This document shows positions 45,021-55,651 of a stretch of DNA of 64,000 bases, piece after piece. How positions within the stretch are numbered: position 1 is the first letter of the stretch; each line of letters starts with the position of its first letter. The notes beneath the pieces were generated by a model, which saw only the letters and a list, made by a program, of their open reading frames with translations, searched no databases and had not been told where the DNA came from. A program made the position numbers and the translations under genes. Location of the stretch: NCBI GenBank assembly GCA_029204225.1, contig CM055092.1, positions 99,562,651-99,626,650 on the forward strand, given 5' to 3'. The stretch comes from Diphasiastrum complanatum. Lineage: Eukaryota; Streptophyta; Lycopodiopsida; Lycopodiales; Lycopodiaceae.

Positions 45021-45675
45021 TGTGAAAATTGTCAACATTTCCTAGCTAGTTTGAGGCCTAAATTGGCTGAAATTGTAAATAGTTTTGGTTCTAGAGTTTC
45101 GCACGTGTGAACCAGGCCACAATGTTTTTATTTACTGTATTTTTTCAGTATGATGAAGTGTCAAACTTCATACCCTTCAAAATGAGACCATTTTGATGTA
45201 TTTTGGTCATATAAGCCATTTTTAGCTATTTTTCCTATATAGGGAATATCTAGGGTCAAGTACCTTCTAGAGAGAGGAGAGAGAGTCATCTTCCTCATCC
45301 ATAAATAGTAGGGAAGTCGTGGAGAACAGGTTGGAGAAACCTTTTGTATGCTTCATTGAGATCAATAGATCATTGTCATTGTTTCTTCCTCCATTGAGAG
45401 CATTGTTGTGTGTATTGTCTTCAAGCTATTGTGTATGATCTTAGGTGCTTTCCAAAAGTGGTAGGCTGATGTATTATGGACTGTATAATGCTATTTTGGG
45501 CCGCACTTGATGTTTATGGAAGTTTCCATTTGTGGTAAATGCTTTTTGATCAAGTTCTTTGCATTCTAGGTAGCATAGAATGTGTTGCCAATTCCTAGCT
45601 TATGTAGTTTGGAGTGCAAGCATTCAAGCCAAAGATCTTGGAGTTTAGATCCACTTAGGATCTGTATTTTTCACA
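45021..45675 (+). repeat. 5' LTR of copia element B
   Basis: Starts TGTGAAAATTGTCAAC and ends TGTATTTTTCACA. Contains GCACGTGTGAA near 45102 and a CATAAATAG TATA-like box at about 45300. Confidence 0.93.
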
Positions 45676-45687
45676 TGGTATCAGAGC
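45676..45687 (+). promoter_or_regulatory. Met-tRNA primer binding site of copia element B
   Basis: TGGTATCAGAGC, directly following the 5' LTR. Confidence 0.95.
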
Positions 45688-46847
45688 TGGTTGGCTTCTA
45701 TTTATAGTAAGTATTCCATTTTTGGTGATATTTGGATGTTTGATCAAGTTCTAGCATGATTTTGCATTGCTTTGTTGATCAAATCTTACTAACCTTTGTT
45801 TTGTGAGTTGAACTTGTGGATCAAAAGCATATTTCAGGTCTATTGAAGATCAGAGGCTGAAAAGAAACTATTTTGGATCAGATCATAACACCTAATCATT
45901 TGTGATTGTGAGGCTTGTGCATATTCAATACTAACAATGTTCTTTTCAATCCTATTGTTGACAATCTCCATTCTTGGATGAACACTCTCCTTAAGTGGAT
46001 GAAACTTCTCCTTAAGTGGATGACAAATGCTCTTTTGAGTGAGTTGTAATTCTCCTAAAGGCTGAGCAAAGCTCCCATTTGGATGAAAGATCCCCTTTTT
46101 TGGGTGAACATATTGTAAGCTCCATTGTGAAGAGCATATTGTAAAGATTGTCATCAATTTTGGCATAAATTTTGGTGTACTTTGTTGAGCATGTAAGTAA
46201 CTCTCCTTATGTAATTTGATTGAAGCATTTTCTGGAAGGTGTTAACCATTATGCAAGTGTGTTTTTAGGTTCTTAACAGGTTGAGGAACATTCTCATGTG
46301 AAGTGATCTTAGATCTACTTCTAAACACCAAGATTTGACAAGATAGTGAAGCTAGTCTTGTGATTCACTAAGTGTGCTCATTCATTCACCTCTAAATCTT
46401 GTATTTATCACTTGCTGGAGTTTATAAACTTTTAGAAGTGTGGTTTACATGTGGTTTTACAGGTTGAATCAATATCTTAGTGTGTTGATCATATGTTGAT
46501 CAAGTTTGTTCATTACTAGGTAATCTTGGCATCCTAGTTTTGGGTATTTTCTAAGAATGCAAGTAACTCTTCACACCATAACTTGATTTGGTCACTTGCT
46601 GGAAAGTTTGAGAGCTTAAGCAAGAGTGTGTTCAGGTTGGTTTGATTTTGTAATCCATTCTTAGTGTGTGCAAAGTGTTGCATGTGTTTCAATCTTCCTT
46701 TCTATGCTTGGAAACCATCTAGGTTCAAGATAGAAGTGTTTTAGGCTCCTAAATCTTCATAGATCTCTTTATCTATCATTTGTTGAGAGAAAAGTGAGTG
46801 CTAAGTGCTTTAGGACAGAACCTAAAAGTTGAAGAAACATTAGAATC
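45688..46847 (+). other. Repetitive leader of copia element B
   Basis: Untranslated leader with a degenerate duplication: AAGTAACTCT, TTGATT, CTGGAA and GTGTGTT-AGGTT phrases occur in the same order at about 46194-46275 and 46560-46640, with a weaker third copy near 46405-46470. CTCCTTAAGTGGATGA is repeated near 45990 and 46010. An antisense 108-codon frame (45840-46166) is probably chance. Confidence 0.6.
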
Positions 46848-49800
46848 ATGGCTTCCAATGGTGGGATCATGCTAGAGTCTAGTGAAAGGTTGAGTTCATC
46901 AAACTACTCTACTTGGAAAGTGAGGATGGAGTCCTTACTTGAGTTGAATGAACTCATGGACATAGTTGCAGAAATTGAAGAGAGACCTCTCACACTTCAA
47001 GAGCAACAAAGGTTTGATAAGAAGGCCAAAAGGGCTCTTCATATCATTAAAATGAATGTTACAAATGAACTTCTCAAGGAAGTTGGAAAGTGTCAAAGTG
47101 CAAGTGAGGCATGGAATGCCTTAAAGAAGCTCTTTGAATCAAAGTCCACATCTAGGGTATTGACCCTAAGGAGACAAATATTTTCTAGTAGGCAAAGAGA
47201 GGGTGAAAGTGCTCATGCATTTATCTTGAGAGTTAAGTCCCTAAGTGATGATTTAGCATGCATTGATGAGAACATAAAAGATGGTGAAATAGTCCAAGTT
47301 ATGTTGAATGGTTTGCTAAATGAACATGCTAACCTTGTGCAAAGTTTTGCCATTCAAAGAGTCTTGCCAAGTGTGGTTGACTTGCAAGAAATCTTATTGG
47401 CTGAAGAACATAGGTTGCAATCAAAGCTTGATGGTGCATCCTTGCAAGGTGGAGGTGAAGAGGCTTTCTTCACAAAAGGCAAATTCAAGGGCAAAGGTAA
47501 AGGCAAAGGGAAATGGTCCAAAGGTGGTAACTTTGATCATGATGATCACTCTTCCTCTTCCTCTTCTACTAAGAACAATAAGTCAAAGTTCAAGTGCTTT
47601 TATTGTGGGATAAAAGGTCATTTTGCAAATGAATGTTATAAGAAGAAAAGAGAGCAAGGAGAGAGGCAAGGAAATCTTACAATAGATGAGGAAGAACATA
47701 ACACATGTGAATCACTTGTTATGACTTCAAGTTTGTTAGCCAACATAGATGATAATGATCCTTGGTGGATTGATAGTGGAGCCTCATCTCACATGACAAG
47801 ACATAAGGAATACTTTACATCCTTATTGTCTTATGAGGGAGAAGGTAACATCATCTACACTGCAAATGATGGTCAATGTGACATCAAAGGCATAGGCACT
47901 ATTCCTATTTCCCTTTCAACAAATAGGAAAGCAAATCTTGAAAATGTTTTGTACATTCCTTCAATCACTAAGAATTTGCTTAGTGTAAGTCAAATGATTG
48001 ACAAAGGACTTGATGTGGAGTTCATTGGAGATGCATGTTTGATAAGTAAATGTGGATCCTTGATTGCTCAAGGTAGGAGGCATGGTAAACTTTTCAAGCT
48101 TGATGCATGTGTGATCTCTAATCATGAAGGATGTATGGCTAGGGAGCAATTGACAAACCAAGAAGTTTGGCACAAGAGGTTGGGCCATCCCAACTTCAAA
48201 TCTTTGGAGGTAATGGCAAAGAAAGAGCTTGTTCTTGGTCTCCCTAAAAGTCTTGTTGCAAACAATAGTGTTTGTGAACATTGTGCCTTGTCCAAATCTC
48301 ATAGACTTGATTATTCTAGATCTACTTCTAGATCTAAAGAAGCTTTTCAACTTGTGCATTCTGATATTCATTCTTCTAGTACAACTAGCAATGGTGGGGC
48401 AAAGATGTATGCAACTTTCATTGATGACTTTAGTAGGTATACTTGGATCTATCTTCTTAAAAGTAAGAATGAAGTGTTTGCTGCATTTGTCAAGTTCAAG
48501 AATGAAATGGAAAACCAATTCAATACAAAGATCAAATGCTTAAGATCTGATAATGGAGGGGAATACACCTCAAATAGGTTCAAAGACTTTTGTATAGCAC
48601 ATGGGATTAAGAGGGAGATGTCTAGTCCTAGGACTCCACAACAGAATGAAGTGGCCGAGAGGAAGAATAGAACCCTTTGTGAATGTGCCAAGGCAATGAG
48701 ACTACATGCTAATCTTGCTAAGTCTTTTTGGGGGGAAGCTTTAGCATGTGCTAACTATCTATGTAATAGATGGACAAGTGCTTCCTTGGATGGTAAAACT
48801 CCTCATGAGGTTCTTTATGGTAGAAGGCCGAGTGTCAAGCATTGTAGGATCTTTGGATGTACATGTTTTGTCAATATCACACTTGATGATAGAACTAAAG
48901 AAGATCCTTCATCAAAGAAGGGTGTGTTTGTTGGCTATAGTGAAGTAAGCAAGGCTTACAAAGTGTACATTCCTTCTACAAAGAAAGTTGTCATAAGTAG
49001 GGATGTCATCTTTCATGAAGAGAATGTTTCCAATGTTGTTGATGTTGATGTTGATGTGCCTACTAATCATCATGATGTGCAAGATGTCTTGGATGAAGAT
49101 GGAGATGCCACTCCAAAGCAAACTTCAAGGAAGACTCAAAGGCAAAGGGCTAAGCCATCAAGGCTAACCTATGATGAAAAAGGAAAGCAAGTGGTGGACA
49201 ACTCTAACTTTGCTTTTCTTACCTCTTTTGATGAACCAACTTGTGTAGGTGAAGCAATTCAAAAGAAGGAATGGATCCAAGCCATGGATCATGAGCATCA
49301 AGCACTCATCAAAAGCAACACATGGAGGTTGGTAAAGCTTCCAAAGGACAAGAAGGCAATTGGTTGTAAGTGGATCTTCAAGATCAAGACAAATCAAGAT
49401 GGATCAATCAACAAGTACAAGGCAAGGTTGGTGGCAAAGGGGTATGCTCAAGAATATGGTATTGACTATGATGAGACCTTTGCACCCGTGGCAAAGATGG
49501 TAACTATTCGAATCCTAATCTCTCTTGCAACTCTTTATGATTGGGATATGTGGCAAATGGATGTTACTAATGCCTTCTTGAATGGTGATCTTGAAGAAGA
49601 TATTTACATGGAGCAACCCGAGGGCTATGTTTCACATGATGAGCCTAATCATGTGTGCTATCTCCAAAAGAGTTTGTATGGGCTAAAGCAAGCACCAAGG
49701 AGTTGGTATGCTAAGCTCAATTCCTTCTTACTTTCTCAAAACTTTGTTATGAGTGAGTATGATCATTCTCTCTACTTTAGATTGAATGAAAATGATATCA

Positions 49801-50801
49801 CTTTACTTTTGATCTATGTTGATGACATTATCTTAAGTGGTGGTAACAATCTAGATATAGATGAAATCAAGATGGCACTCAAAAGAGAGTTTGAAATTCA
49901 AGATCTTGGTAAACTTCATTATATCTTAGGAATAGAGATTATTAGAACTTCTAAATCTACATTCATATGTCAAGAAAAGTATGTTAACTCTATTCTAAAA
50001 AGGTTTCATATGGAAGATTGTAAAGTTGTTTCTACTCCTATGGAATCAAATGTAAAGCTAACTACAAGAAGTAATGAAAGATCCTTCAAGGACATTACTC
50101 TCTATAGAAAGCTAATAGGATCTCTTATATGGTTAACCATCACAAGACCTGATCTAAGCTTTGTGGTTGGTAAACTAAGTCAATTTATGCAAGATCCTAG
50201 TGAGGCTCATTGGAAGCTAGGAAAGAGAGTACTTAGATACATCTCGGGATCTAGAGATTTTGGCATCTTGTATGGAGGTACTACACCTAACCTTTGTGGA
50301 TTTTCAGATTCAGATTTTGCAGGTGATCAAATGGATAGGAAGTCAACAAGTGCCTTTGCAATCTATCTTGGAGATGGAGTGGTCTCATGGCTATCAAAGA
50401 AGCAACCAACTATCTCTCTATCTTCCACCGAAGCCGAGTACAAGGCATTAACAACATGCACCAAGGAGATTCTTTGGATCAAGAGGATGTTATTGGATCT
50501 TCACTTGCTGGAACCAGAGAAGACTCCAATCATACTTTGTGATAACCTTTCAGCCCAAAGCTTGGCAAGCAATCCTGTTTTTCATGCAAGGAGCAAGCAC
50601 ATTGAGATTGCTCACCATTTTGTGAGAGATCAAGTCATTGCCAAAGAGGTGGAGCTTCAACATGTCTCTTCAAAGGAGTGTGTGGCTGATATCTTCACCA
50701 AACCATTGGGAAAGGACCTATATTTAATGCATAGATCTAATCTTGGAATGTGCTCAAAGACTATGTTGAAACTAGCATCCAATGTTGAAGAGGGAGTGTG
50801 A
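46848..50801 (+). CDS. Ty1/copia gag-pol polyprotein, intact
   Basis: 1317 residues. Gag (starts MASNGGIMLESSERLSSSNY, about 1-245), CCHC knuckle 250-263 (CFYCGIKGHFANEC), protease D309-S-G in WWIDSGASSHMT, integrase zinc region (WHKRLGHPN, CEHCALSKSH), integrase core with HSDIH, RSDNGGEY and AERKNRT, RT with AFLNGDLEEDIYMEQPEG and IYVDDIILSG, RNase H with FSDSDFAGDQMDRKSTS, SSTEAEYKAL and LCDNLSAQSLASN. Before the last catalytic Glu it reads QQNEVAERKN; element A has QQNGVAERKN, the usual form, so a Gly-to-Glu change sits next to the active site. The stop TGA is bases 3-5 of the 3' LTR. Overall order and length equal element A. Confidence 0.95.
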   Translation: MASNGGIMLESSERLSSSNYSTWKVRMESLLELNELMDIVAEIEERPLTLQEQQRFDKKAKRALHIIKMNVTNELLKEVGKCQSASEAWNALKKLFESKSTSRVLTLRRQIFSSRQREGESAHAFILRVKSLSDDLACIDENIKDGEIVQVMLNGLLNEHANLVQSFAIQRVLPSVVDLQEILLAEEHRLQSKLDGASLQGGGEEAFFTKGKFKGKGKGKGKWSKGGNFDHDDHSSSSSSTKNNKSKFKCFYCGIKGHFANECYKKKREQGERQGNLTIDEEEHNTCESLVMTSSLLANIDDNDPWWIDSGASSHMTRHKEYFTSLLSYEGEGNIIYTANDGQCDIKGIGTIPISLSTNRKANLENVLYIPSITKNLLSVSQMIDKGLDVEFIGDACLISKCGSLIAQGRRHGKLFKLDACVISNHEGCMAREQLTNQEVWHKRLGHPNFKSLEVMAKKELVLGLPKSLVANNSVCEHCALSKSHRLDYSRSTSRSKEAFQLVHSDIHSSSTTSNGGAKMYATFIDDFSRYTWIYLLKSKNEVFAAFVKFKNEMENQFNTKIKCLRSDNGGEYTSNRFKDFCIAHGIKREMSSPRTPQQNEVAERKNRTLCECAKAMRLHANLAKSFWGEALACANYLCNRWTSASLDGKTPHEVLYGRRPSVKHCRIFGCTCFVNITLDDRTKEDPSSKKGVFVGYSEVSKAYKVYIPSTKKVVISRDVIFHEENVSNVVDVDVDVPTNHHDVQDVLDEDGDATPKQTSRKTQRQRAKPSRLTYDEKGKQVVDNSNFAFLTSFDEPTCVGEAIQKKEWIQAMDHEHQALIKSNTWRLVKLPKDKKAIGCKWIFKIKTNQDGSINKYKARLVAKGYAQEYGIDYDETFAPVAKMVTIRILISLATLYDWDMWQMDVTNAFLNGDLEEDIYMEQPEGYVSHDEPNHVCYLQKSLYGLKQAPRSWYAKLNSFLLSQNFVMSEYDHSLYFRLNENDITLLLIYVDDIILSGGNNLDIDEIKMALKREFEIQDLGKLHYILGIEIIRTSKSTFICQEKYVNSILKRFHMEDCKVVSTPMESNVKLTTRSNERSFKDITLYRKLIGSLIWLTITRPDLSFVVGKLSQFMQDPSEAHWKLGKRVLRYISGSRDFGILYGGTTPNLCGFSDSDFAGDQMDRKSTSAFAIYLGDGVVSWLSKKQPTISLSSTEAEYKALTTCTKEILWIKRMLLDLHLLEPEKTPIILCDNLSAQSLASNPVFHARSKHIEIAHHFVRDQVIAKEVELQHVSSKECVADIFTKPLGKDLYLMHRSNLGMCSKTMLKLASNVEEGV
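50782..50796 (+). promoter_or_regulatory. Polypurine tract of copia element B
   Basis: GTTGAAGAGGGAG immediately before the 3' LTR, overlapping the last codons of the polyprotein. Confidence 0.8.
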
Positions 50802-51451
50802 AAATTGTCAACATTTCCTAGCTAGTTTGAGGCCTAAATTGGCTGAAATTGTAAATAGTTTTGGTTCTGGAGTTTCGCACGTGTGAACCAGGCCACAATG
50901 TTTTTATTTACTGTATTTTTTCAGTATGATGAAGTGTCAAACTTCATACCCTTCAAAATGAGACCATTTTGATGTATTTTGGTCATATAAGCCATTTTTA
51001 GCTATTTTTCCTATATAGGGAATATCTAGGGTCAAGTACCTTCTAGAGAGAGGAGAGAGAGTCATCTTCCTCATCCATAAATAGTAGGGAAGTCGTGGAG
51101 AACAGGTTGGAGAAACCTTTTGTATGCTTCATTGAGATCAATAGATCATTGTCATTGTTTCTTCCTCCATTGAGAGCATTGTTGTGTGTATTGTCTTCAA
51201 GCTATTGTGTATGATCTTAGGTGCTTTCCAAAAGTGGTAGGCTGATGTATTATGGACTGTATAATGCTATTTTGGGCCGCACTTGATGTTTATGGAAGTT
51301 TCCATTTGTGGTAAATGCTTTTTGATCAAGTTCTTTGCATTCTAGGTAGCATAGAATGTGTTGCCAATTCCTAGCTTATGTAGTTTGGAGTGCAAGCATT
51401 CAAGCCAAAGATCTTGGAGTTTAGATCCACTTAGGATCTGTATTTTTCACA
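50797..51451 (+). repeat. 3' LTR of copia element B
   Basis: 655 bp, one visible difference from the 5' LTR. Confidence 0.93.
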
Positions 51452-51456
51452 GCGAG
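51452..51456. repeat. Target site duplication GCGAG (right)
   Basis: Partner of 45016-45020, one mismatch. Confidence 0.75.
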
Positions 51457-51950
51457 TACGGTCGTGATGTTTGTGGTTGAATGCGGCCTGAGTGCAATCG
51501 TAAGGCTGTGCGAGTGTAGTCTGTTGCGGTGTGATGCGGTGGGAGTGCAGTCATAAGGTGGTGCGAGTGTGGTCGTGATGTTTGCGGTTGAATGCAGCTT
51601 GAGTGCAGTCATAAGGTTGTGCGAGTATTGTCGTGATGTTTACGATTGAATGCGGCCTGAGTGCAGTTGTAAGGCTGTGCGAGTGTGGTCGTGATGTTTG
51701 TGGTTGAATGCGGCCTGAGTGCAGTCGTAAGGCTGTGCGAGTGCTGTCGTGATGTTTGCGATTGAATGCGTCCTAAGTGCAGTCGTAAGGCTGTGTGAGT
51801 GCAGTCATGATGTTTGTGGTTGAATGTGGCCTGAGTGCAGTCATAAGGCTATGCGAGTGCGGTCTGTTGCAGTGCGATGCAGTGAGAGTGTAGTCGTAAG
51901 GTGGTGCGAGTGTGGTCATGATGTTTGCGGTTGAATGCGGTCTGTTGTGA
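51457..51950. repeat. 58-bp satellite, right part
   Basis: Continuation of the array at 44561-45020, same unit and orientation, with a few shortened or expanded units. The following 51950-52440 is the GATGCAA/GCGGTCTG-rich degenerate flank. Confidence 0.88.
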
Positions 51951-52440
51951 TTCAAGGCGGATGCAGTGAGAAGGTGGTCTGTGTGTGGATGAATGCGGTC
52001 TGTATGCGACTGCGGATGAATGTGGTTTGTTTGCGACTTAGATGAATGCGGTCTGTTTGCGATTAAAGGGTAGATGTGGCCTATTTGCGGTGGAATGCGA
52101 TAGTTGGAGGCTCGTTGCAGTTGCTATGGTTTATGGTGGTGCAGTTGGCAGTTTGTGTGGATCGTCAGATATGACTCCGAACAGCGTCTGATTTAGATCG
52201 TCGATTCAAGCTATTGGATGTACCATCGATTCAAAAAATATAAATGGGATGCAGATGGGTGTCGGATGAAAACAAGTGTAGAGGCATCAGAGGCAAACAT
52301 ACTCAGAGGGCATTAGATGCAAATGGAGATAGAGAGAGTCGGATGCAAACAAAATGCAATCAAAGTCAGAGGGCATTAGATGCAAATATAGATAGAGGGA
52401 GTCAGATGCAAACAAAATGTGGTGTCGCTTGGGGGACAAG
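51951..52440. repeat. Degenerate GATGCAA-rich flank of the satellite
   Basis: Contains TCAAGCTATTGGATGTA and GTCAGATGCAAACAAAATG-type phrases, with a duplicated block GAGGGCATTAGATGCAAAT near 52307 and 52371. Related to 44040-44560. Confidence 0.65.
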
Positions 52441-52479
52441 GTAGTTCGGTCGAAATGGCAATCAGGGATGTCACTTGAA

Positions 52480-52890
52480 AGTTTTATGATCTGGCCTAGA
52501 TTTAGTCCATTTGAGATGGTGGGGGACCCCTTCGGTCAAGATTTGATAGAATCTCTTTGGTTGAGATTTGATACAGTCTCTTCAGTTGAGATTTGAACAG
52601 TGGGCTCCGGTTAAGAGGTTGACAGTGGCCGTTGGTTGAGATTTAACATTGGCCGTCAGTTGAGATTTGACATTGGCTGTCGGTTGAGACGTGATAAAAT
52701 CTTTTTGGTTGAGATTTGAACGAGCGCTCCGGTTGAGAATTGAGCAATAGGCTCCGGTTGAGATTTAACAGAGTGCATTGGCTGAGATTTGACACAGTGT
52801 GTCAGTTGAGATTTAGTAGATCACTGCGGTTGAGAGTTGATATAGGTGCTTCGGTTGAGATTTCACTGAGGGACTCCGGTTGAGAATGGA
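52480..52890. repeat. Tandem array, core CGGTTGAGATTTGA
   Basis: About fifteen units of 26-28 bp. The core is the reverse complement of the TCAAATCTCAACCG core at 4795-5010 and 5515-5600. No coding content. Confidence 0.85.
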
Positions 52891-53889
52891 AGCGTGAGGG
52901 GATGGGAGGAGCATGAGCTTGTGTTGAAGGAAATCTAGCTCTTTTCGTGCATTTGCTAACAATGAGACAACCAACAAATTTGTGAGTGTACCAGTCTGTG
53001 GATATGGGCAATGATGTGGCCATATATGTGGCTCTGTCCAGTTTGTAGAAACTTGGATGTGGCGAAAGATTGGGAGTTTGTTTGCATGGATCTGAGCGTG
53101 GACAATGTTGCAGTTCTTTGGGATGTAGAATGCATTGGAGTTCAAGTGGCAACGGTGTCAAATGTTGCCAGATCTCCTATTCCAGAGGATCTGTTGGTTA
53201 TTTCTTTGCTTCTTCAGAACTGTTTCTTGTCTGTTACCAGGCTCGTTTGGGCATTACTTGGCTATTTTCTTATTTGTTACAATGCCCTAGCTAGGCAAAA
53301 ACTGACTAAATCTCTTTGTAGTATAATGTCCCGCTTGTCAGAGTACAACTCAAGGTCGTTCTCTCTTGAAAACACTCACATTCAAACAGAGATGCAATCC
53401 ACGAGCATTCATTTACAGATCAGCATGTAGCCCAAATGAACATTCAATTGATTCTACAGCTACCTACTCTAAAAACGAACTGAATCAGATCCTACACTTT
53501 ACTAAAACTGAGCTACACTTGCATTAATCCACAAAGCTAAAACAAGAACTAATCTACAGCATTTTAGAAGTCCAAGAATCAAGAAACCAACCAGTGTTTT
53601 GATTCTTGGACATCGCAAGAACATCAAAAACTAGAATGCTGGAGGATATGCAAATTTTATATCACATTTCTAGCCTGTTTAGTTTACTTGAATGCTGGTT
53701 CCTACATTAATCCACAAACAAGAAAAAAAAACTAATCCACTATAGGAAAGCAACAAATCTAAATGCTTTTGTTGCATGTAAATGATTTTGTGAATGAATT
53801 TTTGGATTCATTATTTCAAGTTTAATTTTATTTCATTTAAGTTCTTTCAAGACTTTTTTTTATGTAAAAGTAAAGTTAGTAAGTTCAAG
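52891..53889. other. No recognisable gene; includes dispersed repeat 53172-53260
   Basis: The open frame 53011-53430 has no family signature and overlaps the dispersed repeat shared with 38868-38965. The rest is AT-rich and featureless to me. It may be the LTR side of the copia relic that follows. Confidence 0.5.
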
Positions 53890-55590
53890 ATCCTAAAGGT
53901 TGTAAGTAACCCTCCCTTGAGGTTCACAAGTAGTGATCTGACTAAAAGCAAAACATCCAAACACTCTGATATGGTTGAGTAATGGCTTCGATCTTGTCCA
54001 CACCTGATAAAGTGTCTTGCCATTCAGGGCCTCTGAAATGGATCGATTTTGAAGGTAGGCTGTTGTAGTAACAACTTCTGCCCAGAACTTCTTTGGAAGA
54101 GATGCATGGGCCAGCATGCTCCTTGCACTTTCAATGAGTGACTGAGTCTTCCATTTAGCTACACCATTTAACTGAGGTGAGCTTGTTGTAAAATGTTGTT
54201 GTATTCTGGTTGCCTTGTAGAAGTCTTTGAGTTTGTTGGAGATAAATACTCCCTCTGCATTTGAGTGTAAAAGCTTTGATTCTTCTCTGGGGCGATTTTT
54301 CTAATGATGCCTTGAATTGTATGAAGAACTTGAGAGTATTGGATTTGTTCTTCAAGAAATATGTTACAGTCCTTTAAGAGAAGTCATCAATAATGGTCAA
54401 CAAATAGACAGCTCATCTTGTGGAACTAGTCTACATAGGACCACAAATACCCATGTGTACAAGATCTAGCAAATTTTTAGAAGTACATTCTGGATCTGAA
54501 ATGATTGAACTTCTAACATGCTTGCTGGAAATACAGCTTTTACATGGAGTATCAGATTTGCTAATGAAGGGCAAATTTTGTACTAAGTTTTGTTTTAACA
54601 TTTGTTGATTACAACTAGAATTTAAATGGCCTAATCTATGACATATCATTTGAATCAGAAGTAGTTGTAAAATGAGCTTGACTACTTGTAGAATAGGAGT
54701 GATTGAGTTTGTGCAAATTGCCACATCTTCTACTAAAAGCAAAAAAAATTCCTAGATTCGTCAAGAATAGTGCAGCCTTGTCTATCGAATCCGACCCTCT
54801 GACCTGCATCTGTGATTTTGCTAATTGAGAGCAGGTTTTTGGTCAGATTTGGAATGTGAAGGACATTCGACAAAAACATTACATCACCTTTCTGGAATTT
54901 GATTCTGACTGTTTCCTTCACACGCAATGGAATGAGTTGAGTTGTGTCCAAGTTGCACAACTCTAGAATGGGTGTATGACTTGTAGTCATGGAACCAGTC
55001 TTGATCGTGAGTCATGTGTTGTGTTGCACCCGAGTCCAAATACCAGGAATCGATATCCTGTTGCTCTTCGACTTTGGTCAAAAATGTAGTTTCATCTTTC
55101 TCTTCATGCTAGAGCGAGTAACTGGTTGAGGCAAGCATTTGCTTGTTGTTGGGACTGCATCTTCTTTTCATTGTTGTACTTGAGTATTCTGCAATTCTTG
55201 ATGAGATGGCCAATCCTCTTACAATATTTGTAGAACAGGTTCTGCTTTGGCTGGAATGATGAAGACGAATTCAAATTTCACTCGAGCCAGTATTTGACCC
55301 TAAGTTAAAATTCAACCTAGACTACAAGGATGTTTCACTTAATCTCAAGAGAAGTTTACAAATTGCATCAAAACATGTAAAAACATAATTGCAACTTGTT
55401 TGTGATGACTCCTCATCACTCTCCTCCTTTGATTTGTCCTTCTTGAACTTTGACTTATATTTTTTTCTAAAAGAAGAGGAGGAGGAAGAGTGATCATCAT
55501 GATCCGAGTTACCACCTTGGGACTATTTGCCTTTGCCTTTACCTTTGCCTTTGGATTTGTCTTTTGTGAAGAAAACCTCTTCACCTCTGT
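53890..55590 (-). mobile_element. Decayed Ty1/copia element (gag to integrase)
   Basis: From right to left on the minus strand: a gag linker (SKGKGKGKGK, HDDHSSSSSS, 55480-55570) like that of element B, a protease (DSWYLDSGATQHMTHDQDWF, about 55050), LLSISKITDAGQRVGFDRQG, the zinc region (HRLGHLNS, CKSCISSKHVRS, about 54500-54660), integrase core (VHMGICGP, LLTIIDDFS, 54390-54460) and its end (HASLPKKFWAEVVTTTAYLQNRS, HIRVFGCFAF, 53920-54110). RT and RNase H are absent. Several stops. The gag linker is close to element B but the protease-integrase part is of another subfamily, so the relic may be chimeric. Confidence 0.82.
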
Positions 55591-55651
55591 TACATACCTA
55601 TGTAACTAGCAGTACTTCAGTGACCCCTATGTGTCCATTTAGTGTTGGGGG

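Larger units (their letters stand above)
45021..51451 (+). mobile_element. Complete Ty1/copia element B (6431 bp)
   Basis: 655-bp LTRs at 45021-45675 and 50797-51451 with one visible difference (A at 45093, G at 50869), Met-tRNA primer site, 1172-bp leader, intact 1317-codon gag-pol, PPT, and a 5-bp target duplication with one mismatch inside a 58-bp satellite. Structurally autonomous and young. Same lineage as element A in opposite orientation, but the leader is about twice as long and internally repetitive. Confidence 0.95.

Noticed and set aside
45676-45687. tRNA-like sequence
   Set aside because: It is the 12-bp primer binding site complementary to Met-tRNA, not a tRNA gene; the same holds for the other primer sites.
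45840-46166. Antisense 108-codon frame in the leader of element B
   Set aside because: Arises from short CTTAAGTGGATGA-type repeats; no support as a gene.
47961-48518. 185-codon minus frame inside element B
   Set aside because: Shadow of the integrase coding region on the opposite strand.
53011-53430. 139-codon frame
   Set aside because: Overlaps a dispersed repeat also present at 38.9 kb; no splice or family support.
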